From contig NZ_JBFHJW010000011.1 of assembly GCF_041595635.1 (NCBI RefSeq), forward strand, positions 17,716 through 81,715: a stretch of DNA of 64,000 nucleotides, in the 5' to 3' direction. Below are positions 33,914-44,800 of this stretch, piece after piece. Every line of letters starts with the position of its first letter. Within the stretch, counting starts at the first letter, position 1. The notes under the pieces were generated by a model. That model did not search any database. It was not told the DNA's origin and worked only from the letters and a program-made list of their open reading frames with translations. This stretch comes from Labilibaculum sp041595635. Lineage in GTDB: Bacteria > Bacteroidota > Bacteroidia > Bacteroidales > Marinifilaceae. The translations under genes were made by a program, and so were the position numbers.

Positions 33914-35146
33914 TTAATTTGAAGCCAATTTTTCATTTCTTGCATAATCGGTAACCTGTTTAAAAACTCGCATGAAGTTTCCACCCCAAATCTTAGTAAT
34001 ATCTTCCTCGCTATAGTTTCTCTTTAATAATTCAATAGTAATGTTTTTTAGCTGGCTTACATCAACACAATCTTTTAAGCCTCCACCACCGTCAAAATCA
34101 GTACCTATTCCAACATGATCAATCCCAATTAAGCTTACAATATGATCGATATGATCAACAGCATCGGCTACCGAAGGTTTGTCCTTAGGATAATCGATTT
34201 GAAGTTGATGCCATTCGGCCCACATTTTATCTTCATCCTCTTTTGACATGCTGCCTGCATTTTTATAGCGATTGTGCAATTCTTGCTCTTTTTTAAAGAT
34301 CAAAGCTGTTGTATCAGGAGCTTTTATGTAATCATCTAAAATACACAATTGAATAACACCTCCATTGTTGGCTAAAGCTTTCAACATCTCATCCGACATG
34401 TTTCTAGGATGATCACAAATAGCGCGAGCGCCAGAATGAGAAGCAATAACTGGCGTTTTTGAGCGCTCAACCGCATCAAAAAAAGACGAATCTGAAACAT
34501 GAGAAACATCAACCAGAATGCCTAATTCGTTCATTTTATCAAGCACTTTTTCACCAAAAGGACTTAAACCATCAAACTCAGCCCCGTTTTTATCGGTAGA
34601 CGAATCGCAAATATCATTATTGGAACTATGACACAATGTGATGTAACGAACACCTCTCTTAAAGTATCGTTCCACTTCCGAAATTTCCTTTCCAATGGGG
34701 AAACCATTCTCCATTCCTATGAAAATCGCTCTTTTACCTTCTTTTTCCAATCGGTAAGCATCCTCAACAGTCACCGCAACTTCGGCCAAATTTGAATATT
34801 TAGTACAAGCAGAATAAATTGAATCAATTAGTTCATCTGCTTTGTTACGCGCTGCAAGTATATTTTCCACAGTTCTTTCTCTTTGTGAAGTAAAAGCGGC
34901 AAAAAAGATGCCATCCAAACCGCCCTCTTTCATTCTCGGAAAATCAACACGACTTCCTCCAGGCTCAAAAGAATGCGAAATTCCAATGTCAAAATTTTCA
35001 TCCAATAACTGATAAGGAGTATCAACATGTGTGTCGATAGTAAAAGCGTGATTGTGAATTTTAGCAACTTTTTGGTCCATATTTTCGCAAGATAAGGTAA
35101 GACTAGCCAAGGTAGTAAAAATTAATAGGGGACGAATTTTGTTCAT
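33914..35146 (-). CDS. membrane dipeptidase (M19, renal dipeptidase family) lipoprotein
   Basis: The 410-residue product starts with a lipoprotein signal peptide (MNKIRPLLIFTTLASLTLSC, lipidated Cys20). The M19 metal ligands are visible: HVD in TIDTHVDTP, Glu in IGMENGFPIG, His in DVSHVSD and His in ASHSGARAI, with the conserved GIGTDFDGGG. M19 enzymes use two Zn ions to hydrolyse dipeptides, including dehydropeptides and D-amino-acid-containing ones. It should face the periplasm or cell surface and feed peptide or murein recycling. The divergent gene at 35290 encodes a TonB receptor. Confidence 0.93.
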   Translation of the reverse strand: MNKIRPLLIFTTLASLTLSCENMDQKVAKIHNHAFTIDTHVDTPYQLLDENFDIGISHSFEPGGSRVDFPRMKEGGLDGIFFAAFTSQRERTVENILAARNKADELIDSIYSACTKYSNLAEVAVTVEDAYRLEKEGKRAIFIGMENGFPIGKEISEVERYFKRGVRYITLCHSSNNDICDSSTDKNGAEFDGLSPFGEKVLDKMNELGILVDVSHVSDSSFFDAVERSKTPVIASHSGARAICDHPRNMSDEMLKALANNGGVIQLCILDDYIKAPDTTALIFKKEQELHNRYKNAGSMSKEDEDKMWAEWHQLQIDYPKDKPSVADAVDHIDHIVSLIGIDHVGIGTDFDGGGGLKDCVDVSQLKNITIELLKRNYSEEDITKIWGGNFMRVFKQVTDYARNEKLASN

Positions 35147-35289
35147 ATTTTATGCAATTACAGATTATAACTAAGCATAAAGATAAGTGTCAAATTCAAA
35201 AAAAAGCTTCATATTGACCTATTTATAATGAATTGAAACTATTCCTTAATTTACATTTGCTTTCTATCTTACTATTTTAGTACTTTCGA

Positions 35290-37737
35290 ATGAAAGTTTT
35301 CAACACTAAACCTAACAGGCTATTTCGCATTATGGTTCAATTTCGATTTATTTTTCTGCTTTTCCTATTGTTTCCCATGCAATTGCGAGCACAACAAAAT
35401 GCCATTCTTACCGGAACTATTACCGATAATCAGCAGAAAGCCATTTATGGTGCCTACATTCAAATTGAAAACCTATCGCAATACACCACAAGCGATACTC
35501 TTGGCAAGTTCAGCATCAATATTCCTGAGAATAAAAGTGTTCGCCTAAAAATAACACACATTAGCTTTACTAATTTTGAAACGAATATCACATTAAAAAC
35601 AAGCGAAAAAAGGTTCATAGCAGTTACAATGCAGCCAAAAGAAGAACAACTCAACGAAGTTACCATCGAATCATCGCAATACATAAAAAACACAAACACC
35701 ATTATCGATGCCAAGCTAGCAAAACAACTTCCCGTGAGCGGAAGTGGAGCTATTGAGCAAATTATAAAAAGCCTGCCAGGCGTGAATTCTAACAACGAAT
35801 TAAGTAGCCAATATTCGGTTAGAGGTGGAAATTTCGATGAAAATTTAGTTTACATCAACGACATAGAAATATACCGTCCTAATTTAATTCGTTCTGGCCA
35901 GCAGGAAGGTCTCAGCATCATAAATCCTGATTTAGTTTCCTCGGTTCAATTTTCTGCAGGAGGATTTGGTGCCAAATATGGTGATAAGCTTTCCTCAGTT
36001 CTGGATGTGAAATACAAAACACCAAATAAATTTAAAGCATCTGCAGAAGCCAGTTTACTGGGATATTCCCTTCACTTTGCCAACCGAAGTGCAAACAAGA
36101 AACTCTCCTACATGGCAGGATTTCGCTACAAAACCAACGAATATCTATTAAATTCGCTAGACACCGAAGGCGATTACAAACCTAAGTATACAGATTTTCA
36201 AAGCATTATAAATTATCATTTTTCTTCATCGATAAGCATGCATTTATGGACTAGCTTCAGCCAAAACGAATACAATTTTACACCCGAAACCCGAAACACT
36301 ACTTTTGGAACCATCAGTGAAGCTTTGCAATTAAAAATTTATTTCGAAGGCGAAGAAAAAGACAAATACAACTCTAATATTCAGGCGCTCACTTTTAAAT
36401 TTCATCCTAGAAACAATTCTTTTTACCAATTAATTGCAAGTCGATATCAAACAAACGAAAAGGAAACATTTGATATTTTAGGACAATATTACCTGAGCGA
36501 TCTTTTTGTTTCGCAAGGTGGAAGTTCCGCCGAAAGCATTACCAATTTAGGCATAGGCAGTTTTCTCGATCATGCACGAAACAAACTTGAAAAAGAGGTA
36601 ACCAGCATTCAACTAAAAGGCGATCATAATCTAGGCGATGTATTTTTTCAATGGGGAATTAAGGGCAAGCAGGAAGAAATTACCGATCACATAAACGAAT
36701 GGCAATATCAAGATTCTGCAGGCTACGCAATTCCTGTTTCCAGTGAAGAAGTCGCCTTAGCCTATTCCCGAAATGCCGATAACAAAATCGACAGCAAACA
36801 CCTATCTTCTTTTTTACAAGCAAGCTATGTACTTAAAAGCAACAAAGGTGAATTTGAATTTACCGGCGGGCTTAGGCATCACTTTTGGGATTACATCAAA
36901 GAGAATTTCATCTCGCCACGCGTTTCGATAAATTACATTCCAAACTGGGAAAAAAAAATCAAACTCAGATTTTCTACAGGCTACTATCAACAAACTCCTT
37001 CCTATCGGGAAATGCTCACCATCGATGGACAAATCAGTAATAATCTAAAAAAGCAAAAGTCGATTCATTACGTTTTAGGACAAGAATATTACTTTCAGAC
37101 TTGGGGGCGTCCCTTTAAATTCACCAGCGAATTGTACTACAAAGACATCAAATCGGCAATCCCTTACGACGTTGAGAATGTTCGAATTCGATACTACGGA
37201 GATCTGCGATCAAAAGCCTATTCAGCAGGACTCGATCTTCGAATAAATGGTGAATTTGTGCCCGGAACCGAATCATGGGCAAGCTTATCGATTTTAAAAA
37301 CCGAAGAAGACATTTATGGCGACCAACTTGCCTATTTACCAAGACCAACTGATGAGAGAGTAAATTTCTCAATGTTTTTTCAGGATTATCTGCCCAGCAA
37401 TCCATCTTACAAAATGCATTTGAGCTTATTTTATGGTGGAAAATTACCTGTATGGCCTCCCAAAACAGGAAAAACAGGAACTAACTTTCGAATGCCTAAT
37501 TACAAAAGAATTGACTTAGGCTTCTCAAAAACATTGATTGAAGAAAATACAATAGTCAAAAATGCCTTTCTCAATACTTTTAAATCGATGTGGATAAGCC
37601 TGGAAATATTTAATGTTTTGGATATTAATAACACAATATCTTATTTATGGATATCTGACAATTCTGGGAATCAATATGCCATTCCCAATTACCTAACATC
37701 AAGAAAATTAAACCTAAAACTCACGGCTAATTTCTAA
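35290..37737 (+). CDS. TonB-dependent outer-membrane receptor with carboxypeptidase-regulatory domain
   Basis: The 815-residue product has a signal peptide; an ATG at 35332 (MVQFRFIFLLFLLFPMQLRA) gives a cleaner one than the ATG at 35290. Next comes a CarboxypepD_reg-like domain (about residues 38-120, LTGTITDNQQKAIYGAYIQI). The plug domain contains QIIKSLPGVNSNNELSSQYS then VRGGNFDENLVYINDIEIYR, and a long beta-barrel fills the rest. Such receptors import siderophores, peptides or glycans using TonB energy. No SusD partner follows, which argues against a classical glycan system. The neighbouring M19 dipeptidase on the opposite strand hints at peptides, but weakly. Confidence 0.92.
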   Translation: MKVFNTKPNRLFRIMVQFRFIFLLFLLFPMQLRAQQNAILTGTITDNQQKAIYGAYIQIENLSQYTTSDTLGKFSINIPENKSVRLKITHISFTNFETNITLKTSEKRFIAVTMQPKEEQLNEVTIESSQYIKNTNTIIDAKLAKQLPVSGSGAIEQIIKSLPGVNSNNELSSQYSVRGGNFDENLVYINDIEIYRPNLIRSGQQEGLSIINPDLVSSVQFSAGGFGAKYGDKLSSVLDVKYKTPNKFKASAEASLLGYSLHFANRSANKKLSYMAGFRYKTNEYLLNSLDTEGDYKPKYTDFQSIINYHFSSSISMHLWTSFSQNEYNFTPETRNTTFGTISEALQLKIYFEGEEKDKYNSNIQALTFKFHPRNNSFYQLIASRYQTNEKETFDILGQYYLSDLFVSQGGSSAESITNLGIGSFLDHARNKLEKEVTSIQLKGDHNLGDVFFQWGIKGKQEEITDHINEWQYQDSAGYAIPVSSEEVALAYSRNADNKIDSKHLSSFLQASYVLKSNKGEFEFTGGLRHHFWDYIKENFISPRVSINYIPNWEKKIKLRFSTGYYQQTPSYREMLTIDGQISNNLKKQKSIHYVLGQEYYFQTWGRPFKFTSELYYKDIKSAIPYDVENVRIRYYGDLRSKAYSAGLDLRINGEFVPGTESWASLSILKTEEDIYGDQLAYLPRPTDERVNFSMFFQDYLPSNPSYKMHLSLFYGGKLPVWPPKTGKTGTNFRMPNYKRIDLGFSKTLIEENTIVKNAFLNTFKSMWISLEIFNVLDINNTISYLWISDNSGNQYAIPNYLTSRKLNLKLTANF

Positions 37738-37792
37738 TAAAAAAGCTTATACTTGAGTTTTCTATTAAGTAACGAAAAAACAATAATTATAA

Positions 37793-39856
37793 ATGTTCCA
37801 ATTTTCGCATCCAAATATCCTATGGGGTTTACTCGCACTGCTCTTTCCAGTTATCATCCACCTCATTAATTTTAAGAGATACAAAAAAATCCACTTCAGC
37901 AATCTGCAGTTTCTTTCCCAATTAATCATTCAGAACAAACGTCATTCCAAGTTAAAAAAATGGCTTGTGCTAACTTTACGTTTACTTGCTCTAGCTTGCC
38001 TGATAATTGCTTTTTCACAACCTTTTATCCCTAAGGAAAACAGCAATAATCCAGCTGAAAAAACAAGTAAAAATCTCAGCATTTACCTAGACAATTCGTT
38101 TAGTATGAATGCAGAAACAGAAATTGGAAATGCTCTTGAAATTGCAAAAAACAAAGCAATTGAAATTATAAAAAGCTACCCAAACGATTCTAAAATTAGA
38201 ATCTACGACAACAATTTTTTCGCCTTTTCCTCCTATTTAAACAAGCAGCAAGCTATTTCTAAGGTGATGGAAATAAACCCTTCACCAATTCCTTTTACTC
38301 TTTCGAAACAAATTCAAAAAATAGATATCAACAGTGCTAAAAGTCCTTACCATTTGTATGTATTCTCTGATTTTCAGAAAAACCAGAGCGATATATCCAA
38401 TATTCAAATAGACAGCAGTAGATCAATCACTTTTTTGCCACTTTCGGTGCAGCAACCATCCAATTTACTTATTGATTCCTGCTGGTTCGCGAAACCTTAC
38501 CATCAACTTAAACAAAGTCAGGAACTTTTCGTTCAAGTAAGGAATACTTCGAACGAAGACTTTGAAAAAATAGCTTTGAAACTAAGTATTAACGACAGCA
38601 CAAAATCCATTACAAAAGTTGATATTCCGAGAAACTCTAAGCAAATTGTTCGATTAAAATATCTCAATTCCAAGACTGGAATATATCAGGGAAAACTTGA
38701 AATAAATGACTTTCCAATAACCTATGATAACAGCTTGTTTTTCTCCTATCAAATAAGCAATCAAGTTCAGGTCTTATCTGTCAACCAAAGAGAGCCCAAT
38801 AAGTACCTGACTAAATTATTTTCAGGATCGGAGACTTTTGCCTTTAAAAACATTGATAAATCGGGCCTTTTCAGTGAAAATCTCCCAAACTACCCTTTGA
38901 TTATTTTACATGAAATTGAAGATATGGAAAGTGGTTTTAATCAAATGGTAAAAAATTATCTATCAAATGGTGGTCGCGTATTATTTATTCCATCTAATCG
39001 AAACAAAATTTCTGTGAATTCTTTTCTTAAAGAAATATCAGCACCTGAATTCATGCAAATTGATTCGAGTCATCAGAAACTTTCCTACATCGAATTAAAT
39101 TCTGAACTGTACCAAAATGTATTCGAAGAAATTAAAAAGGATGCTCGACTTCCTAACATATACAAACATTATAACTTAACAAGGTCCACCAATAATTTCG
39201 ATGAAAACATTTGGAAAACACAAGCTGGTGATCCCCTACTGATACAAACTAATTTCGGCAAAGGCCAATTTTTTCTTTTAGGTATTCAGCTAAATTCTGA
39301 ATGGAGCAACTTGGTAAGTCACCCTATTTTTGTTCCAACTCTCGTTAATTTAACGCATAGCGCAAATACTAACCAACCCCTTTACTACACTCTAGGTGAT
39401 CAACAGATAATCAAAACGAACTCCTTTCTGTCCAATTCTCAAAACGAGCCATTTCACATCATCAACAAAAGCGAGCAAATTGATATTATTCCCGATCAGG
39501 AGAATAAATTTGAACAAGGTACTCTCCTGTATCCGCGAAATCAGATTACACAAGCTGGCAACTATTTTATCGTGCAAGATGATAACATAGTAAATTCCTG
39601 TTCCTTTAACTACTCCAGAATCGAATCTGATCCTTTCTACTATTCATTAGAGGAACTCAAAGAAGAAATAAAAGCCAACTCCTTAGCTTTTTCTATTATT
39701 TCTCCAGTGAAAATAAGTCTATCCCAATTGTATAGCGAAGAAACAAATTTCAAACAATATTGGAAATTCTTCTTGATTCTCTGCCTCCTATTTTTCACAG
39801 CAGAAGGCCTTCTAAGTAGAAGCAAAATCTACAGATTCGAAGAGCAACATAAGTAA
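37793..39856 (+). CDS. BatA-domain membrane protein with VWA-like and gatase-like segments
   Basis: The 687-residue product begins with the BatA N-terminal double membrane helix (FSHPNILWGLLALLFPVIIH, then NFKRYKKIHFSNLQFL and a second helix LTLRLLALACLIIAF). A VWA-like domain follows (about residues 97-200, LSIYLDNSFSMNAE retaining the DxSxS-like metal motif as DNSFS). The next part resembles the class-I-gatase-like region of this family (NYLSNGGRVLFIPSNRN). One more membrane helix lies at the very end. These proteins are common in Bacteroidota envelope operons but their function is not known. It starts 55 bp after the TonB receptor. Confidence 0.88.
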   Translation: MFQFSHPNILWGLLALLFPVIIHLINFKRYKKIHFSNLQFLSQLIIQNKRHSKLKKWLVLTLRLLALACLIIAFSQPFIPKENSNNPAEKTSKNLSIYLDNSFSMNAETEIGNALEIAKNKAIEIIKSYPNDSKIRIYDNNFFAFSSYLNKQQAISKVMEINPSPIPFTLSKQIQKIDINSAKSPYHLYVFSDFQKNQSDISNIQIDSSRSITFLPLSVQQPSNLLIDSCWFAKPYHQLKQSQELFVQVRNTSNEDFEKIALKLSINDSTKSITKVDIPRNSKQIVRLKYLNSKTGIYQGKLEINDFPITYDNSLFFSYQISNQVQVLSVNQREPNKYLTKLFSGSETFAFKNIDKSGLFSENLPNYPLIILHEIEDMESGFNQMVKNYLSNGGRVLFIPSNRNKISVNSFLKEISAPEFMQIDSSHQKLSYIELNSELYQNVFEEIKKDARLPNIYKHYNLTRSTNNFDENIWKTQAGDPLLIQTNFGKGQFFLLGIQLNSEWSNLVSHPIFVPTLVNLTHSANTNQPLYYTLGDQQIIKTNSFLSNSQNEPFHIINKSEQIDIIPDQENKFEQGTLLYPRNQITQAGNYFIVQDDNIVNSCSFNYSRIESDPFYYSLEELKEEIKANSLAFSIISPVKISLSQLYSEETNFKQYWKFFLILCLLFFTAEGLLSRSKIYRFEEQHK

Positions 39857-40522
39857 CCACACGTTGTCATCATAAACTATTGATTTGCAATTTACTTTTA
39901 ACGTATATTTTACATATACATACAACTTAAACAAAATCAACTAGACCTTTATTTTCAAACTAATACAATCTATTTATTTCTTTTATTATTAAATAAAAGG
40001 GTTCAAGACCTGAATTCAACTACAATTGCACCTTAAAAAATGGGTATTTCAAAAAAAAAACGAAAGACATATAATACTGAGTTGAAAATAATCGAACAGA
40101 AACTATAAATATTAAAATAAATAATTCGCGAATAAAACAAACTGAAAATTTTTCTAACATAGCTATTAAGTACAAGATAAACAGAATAGTATAAATAGCC
40201 ACAATCTAACTATTGGTCTTCTCTATTAACAATATTTTTTCTTCAAATAAAAATATCCCTCGCAATAATTCCTTAATTCACAACCTTACCTACATCTTCA
40301 ATTCTTCCATAATCACAAGTTAGACACAATTTCGCACATCAATTAGAATTACAAAACAATAATACTACTACTTATGTTTTACAATGAAAGATTTTTAACT
40401 TCTCTATCAAAAAGAAAAAAAAGATCTCAAAACACTTGGTTTATAAAAAAATAATTACAAATTTAGAACAAGAGATTTTCAGCCTTTTATTTGAAATACG
40501 AAACCTTTTAAATATTGTAATT
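39857..40522. other. long AT-rich intergenic region before the aminotransferase gene
   Basis: This 666-bp region is the longest gene-free stretch in the window. It is strongly AT-rich. The frame of the next gene is open back to a TTG at 40436, but the leader it would add lacks family sequence. I found no tRNA, riboswitch or hairpin terminator in it. Confidence 0.5.
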
Positions 40523-41755
40523 ATGACTAATACAACAACCTCCATGACTGCAAAAGATTATATGGACAAGGAATCTAACTTTGGTGCTCACAATTACCAT
40601 CCACTACCTGTAGTTCTTGAACGCGGAGAAGGTGTATATGTATGGGATACTGATGGGAAACGGTATTTTGATTTTTTGTCTGCCTACTCAGCTATTAACC
40701 AAGGCCATTGTCATCCTAAAATTGTAAATGCTTTAATTGAACAAGCACAAAAACTAACACTTACCTCTCGTGCTTTTTACAGCAATAATTTGGGTAAATA
40801 CGAAGAATTTGTAACAAAATATTTCGGCTACGACAAGGTGTTACCAATGAATACCGGAGCCGAAGCCGACGAAACGGCTCTAAAGTTGGTTAGACGTTGG
40901 GGTTACGATGTAAAAGGAATTCCCGATAATCAAGCAAAAATAATTGTTTGTGCTGGAAATTTCCATGGACGAACCATTACTATCATATCCATGTCAACCG
41001 ATCCTGATTCCTACAAAGGTTTTGGTCCTTATACTCCAGGATTCATCGTAATCCCTTACAACGACACCGAGACTCTTGAAAAAGAATTGAAAGATCCAAA
41101 CGTATGTGCATTCCTAGTGGAGCCGATTCAAGGCGAAGCTGGTGTTTACGTTCCTGGAGATGGTTTCTTAAAAAAAGCTTCGGAACTCTGCAAAGCAAAT
41201 AATGTTTTGTTTGTTGCCGACGAAGTTCAAACAGGTATTGCCAGAACAGGAAAACTTTTAGCTGTTGACCATGAAGGCGTTCGCCCCGATGTATTGATTT
41301 TAGGGAAAGCTCTTTCGGGTGGTGTTATGCCGGTTTCGGCAGTATTAGCTGATGATGAAATCATGCTATGCATTAAACCAGGCGAACACGGTTCTACTTT
41401 TGGTGGAAATCCGATAGCTTGCGCAGTTGCCATGGCTGCTTTAACTGTTGCTAAGGAAGAAAAATTAGCTGAAAATGCCGAAGCAATGGGAAAAATTTTC
41501 CGTGAAGAGTTACAAGGAGTAAAATCGGACATGATCGAGCTAGTCCGAGGAAAAGGCTTACTTAATGCCATTGTAATTAAGCCTAAGAATGGAAAAACAG
41601 CTTGGGATGTTTGCCTTCGTTTACGTGATCATGGTTTGCTTGCAAAACCAACTCATGGACACATTATTCGTTTTGCTCCTCCTTTAACAATTAATGAAGA
41701 ACAACTAAGAGAAGCCATCGAAATTATCAAAAAGACAATGGCTGAATTCGAATAA
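40523..41755 (+). CDS. rocD: ornithine aminotransferase
   Basis: I choose the ATG at 40523 (410 residues). The product is a class-III PLP aminotransferase with the ornithine-aminotransferase order of motifs: NYHPLPVVLERGEGVYVWD at the N-terminus, FYSNNLGKYEEFVTKYFGYD, MNTGAEADETALKLVR, and FHGRTITIISMS. These are followed by ADEVQTGIARTGK (the cofactor Asp) and LGKALSGGVMPVSA (the Schiff-base Lys). It converts ornithine and 2-oxoglutarate to glutamate-5-semialdehyde and glutamate, linking arginine and proline metabolism. Single gene ending at a shared bidirectional terminator. Confidence 0.95.
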   Translation: MTNTTTSMTAKDYMDKESNFGAHNYHPLPVVLERGEGVYVWDTDGKRYFDFLSAYSAINQGHCHPKIVNALIEQAQKLTLTSRAFYSNNLGKYEEFVTKYFGYDKVLPMNTGAEADETALKLVRRWGYDVKGIPDNQAKIIVCAGNFHGRTITIISMSTDPDSYKGFGPYTPGFIVIPYNDTETLEKELKDPNVCAFLVEPIQGEAGVYVPGDGFLKKASELCKANNVLFVADEVQTGIARTGKLLAVDHEGVRPDVLILGKALSGGVMPVSAVLADDEIMLCIKPGEHGSTFGGNPIACAVAMAALTVAKEEKLAENAEAMGKIFREELQGVKSDMIELVRGKGLLNAIVIKPKNGKTAWDVCLRLRDHGLLAKPTHGHIIRFAPPLTINEEQLREAIEIIKKTMAEFE

Positions 41756-41770
41756 AACTTTATCTAAAAA

Positions 41771-41805
41771 ACAAAGAGGCTTTTTAATTAAAAAGCCTCT
41801 TTTGT
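41771..41805. terminator. bidirectional terminator between rocD and the giant secreted protein gene
   Basis: AAAGAGGCTTTTT (41773-41785) and AAAAAGCCTCTTT (41790-41802) form a perfect long stem around AATT, with T-rich tails on both strands. It lies between convergent genes. Confidence 0.92.
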
Positions 41806-41821
41806 TTGGCAGTAACTCTTC

Positions 41822-44800
41822 TTACTGTATAATTAGTTTTGTTCTAAGTATTTTATCGGAATATTGAATGCTTAGTAAATACATTCCTTTCGACAAATTA
41901 CTCAAATCAAAAGACATTCTATTGGTTTGAAAACTATCTTGAAGTTTCCGACTAGCAACCAACTTTCCTGCCTGATTAAAAATTCGCAAAATAGCATCCT
42001 GATCGGAATTTGAAATCTCAACATAAAATTGGCCCCTACTTGGATTAGGATAAACAAGCAAATCTGTTTCTGAGATTACATCTTCGATACCTGTTGTAAT
42101 TAATATTTGCTGCGATTTTTCACTATCTGGGCAAGCATCGTTTGATGCTGTTAGCACTACTAAATAACCAGTACCACTCGCATCATCTAAAGCGTAAGAA
42201 TGACTTGGATCATATTCACTACTAATAACTCCATCACCAAAATCCCAAGCAATACTACTAGCGTTAGTACTTAAGTTAGTAAAATCAACCTGGTTGTAAT
42301 TTATTTCAAAAATAAAATCAGCAATTGGTGGGTCAACTGGGCTCACTGATACAGAATTAGAATATTGACTTGCATAGCCGTCTTTCGAAACCATAGCTCG
42401 GTATCGTGCATTCTCAACCACTTTATCTGTAATTAAAATTTCAGAAATTTCACCTTCTACATCCACATAAGCTTCCGTAGAATTATCGTGTTTTTGCCAT
42501 TGAATATTCCCATCAAAACCAACCAAAGTAATTGTTGAACTAGCAGCATAGCAAACCAACTCTGGATTTGCTTTAGCAGTACCTGCTCTGTTTTCTTTTG
42601 GCTCAGGAATTGTGAAAGTTTTAGATTCTTCAGGAACAATTCCTGTTCCTTCAAACTCAAGACTAGCACCTTCCACTTCGAACTCACTTGTTGCTGTAAG
42701 ATCAGTATACTGAATAAGGCCGTTTACTGGTATTTGTGTTAAAGTTCCGCCCAAAGTCCATTCTCCCTTGTCCCCTTTTTTAACAGTAATAGGTGTTTCA
42801 CTGTCCGTATCACAATCATTTCGATACTGATCCTCTAATCTCAACTGAGGCTGTACTAACAAAACATCACCATTGTTCACGGGTGCCGAAGGTTGTTTCA
42901 CCACACTCAAATATTTTGATTCTCCATGATGAATTGCTTGTTCAAAACGAACAGTATCATAGTTACCAGAATAAATATACATAGAATCAACTCCTGTCTG
43001 TTGAAGAATAGAAACAATGCTTGGATCGAATGTAATTTTACCTGGTTCTGAAATATCATAATTTCCCTCCAAACTTCTAATTCCGTAGCGAATATCAGAA
43101 ATAAGGGATCTCCAACTAGCATTATCAGTAAACTCAACATAAAAACTTTCATCAACAGTAGCGTTTTCTGCTCCCGTAATAACAGGAGCCAAAGGAATTA
43201 CAATATCGAAACTATCCGAAACTACATTTGGTAAATTTTCAGAAATAAATAACAAGCGTGCTCCTTCTACTCGATTCTCACTTGTTGCGGTCAAATTCAG
43301 GTAAGTAACCACTCCTTCGATCGCTGTAATACTTTTCGTTCCTCCTAATTCCCATAAATCTACTACATCACCATCGCTTCCATCAGAATACTTATCGGTG
43401 AGTACTTGGGTTGTATTGTCATTCTCACAATCATTCTCATACTGATCAATCAGCTGCAATTTTGGTTGCTGAGCAAGAGTATCTCCATTATCCTCGGGTC
43501 CAATAGGCTGATTTAAAATAAACATTCCTGAAGCAAGACCATGTTCAATACTTTGCTCAATCGAAGCATCTGCATACCCGTTTGCAATCACAAGCAGATA
43601 ATCATTTCTTGCAACCTGAAGTATCGGATCCTTTTCTGGATAAAATGTGATACTACCCACTTCTATTAGATAGGCAGAATCGACTAAAGTTTCTCCAGCA
43701 TAAGTAATTGACGAGATTGAATCTCTCCAGCTTGCATTATCGCTCGCTTGAATTATAAATGCACTATCCACAGTCACATTTTCAGCTGCAACTAACTCAA
43801 TTTCTGGAACAGGTACTGTAAACAAATTTGAAATAACTGTATCTCTTGAAAAGGAAAACTGAAGATAAGCCGAGTCGATAGCAATTTCACTACTTGCGGT
43901 TAAATCGGTAAAAAATAGCGAACCACCTTGCGATTGCAGTTCTAGAGTTCCTCCTAATTCCCATGCTTTTTGATCGTACTTTTGAACGCTCACCATACTT
44001 GTATTGTCTGTTGTGCAATCATTTAAATACTGATCACTCAATTTTAATTCTGGTTGCTGAGCCAATAATTCGCCATTATCTAATGGTGCTGAAGGCTGGT
44101 TTACAAATAACAGACTATCTGCTACTCCATGAGAAATTTCCTGTTGAACTGTGTCATTCACAAAACCACGAGACTGAACAATAATTTGAAAGGTTCCGCT
44201 TGCTTGCAAAAATTTGGAGGCAGATGGAATCAACTCCAACTCACCCTCCTGTGTTGCATTGTAGCTATCGGCAACTAGCAAACTATCATTTACAGTAATT
44301 GCATTTATCCGACTTCTCCAAATTGAGTCTTCAGTATAACTTAATATGAATGAATTATCAACCGTTGCATTACTTGCTGCTGTTAATATGGGAGCTTCAC
44401 CAGCATCTGGTATATCGAACGATACCGAAACAACATCTGCTATTTCATCTGAAGAAAATAAGAGTTCAGCACCATCAATCGGACCTGAACTGTATACTGA
44501 CAAGTCGGTAAATATTACCATACCATCAAACGCACTTTTTTCGGTACTTCCCGCAATATTCCAATCTCTACTATCATTTTTAGCAACACTAATACTTTTA
44601 TCGTATTCGCTAGTGCACACATTCGCATATTGATCTAGAAATTGCAAGATAGGTTGTTGAGCAAGTGTATCGCCATTGGTTAAAGGCGCAGTGGGTTGCT
44701 GAGTTATTTCCATACTAGAAACTTCTCCATGCTCAACCTCCTGTTCCACAAAAGCATCAGCATAGCCCAAGGAAAAAATCAGAATATCGAAAGTTCCCGA

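Noticed and set aside
40020..40202. Minus-strand 60-residue hydrophobic open frame in the aminotransferase upstream gap
   Set aside because: It is a compositional artefact of AT-rich sequence and has no recognisable features.
39857..40522. A hidden gene or riboswitch in the long gap before the aminotransferase
   Set aside because: No coding frame with plausible sequence and no conserved RNA stem was visible. Covariance search would be needed, and nothing supports a call.
44346..44633. Plus-strand open frames of 60-107 residues inside the giant minus-strand gene
   Set aside because: They are antisense shadows of a low-complexity repetitive coding region; the minus-strand reading has a signal peptide, ordered repeats and a sorting domain.
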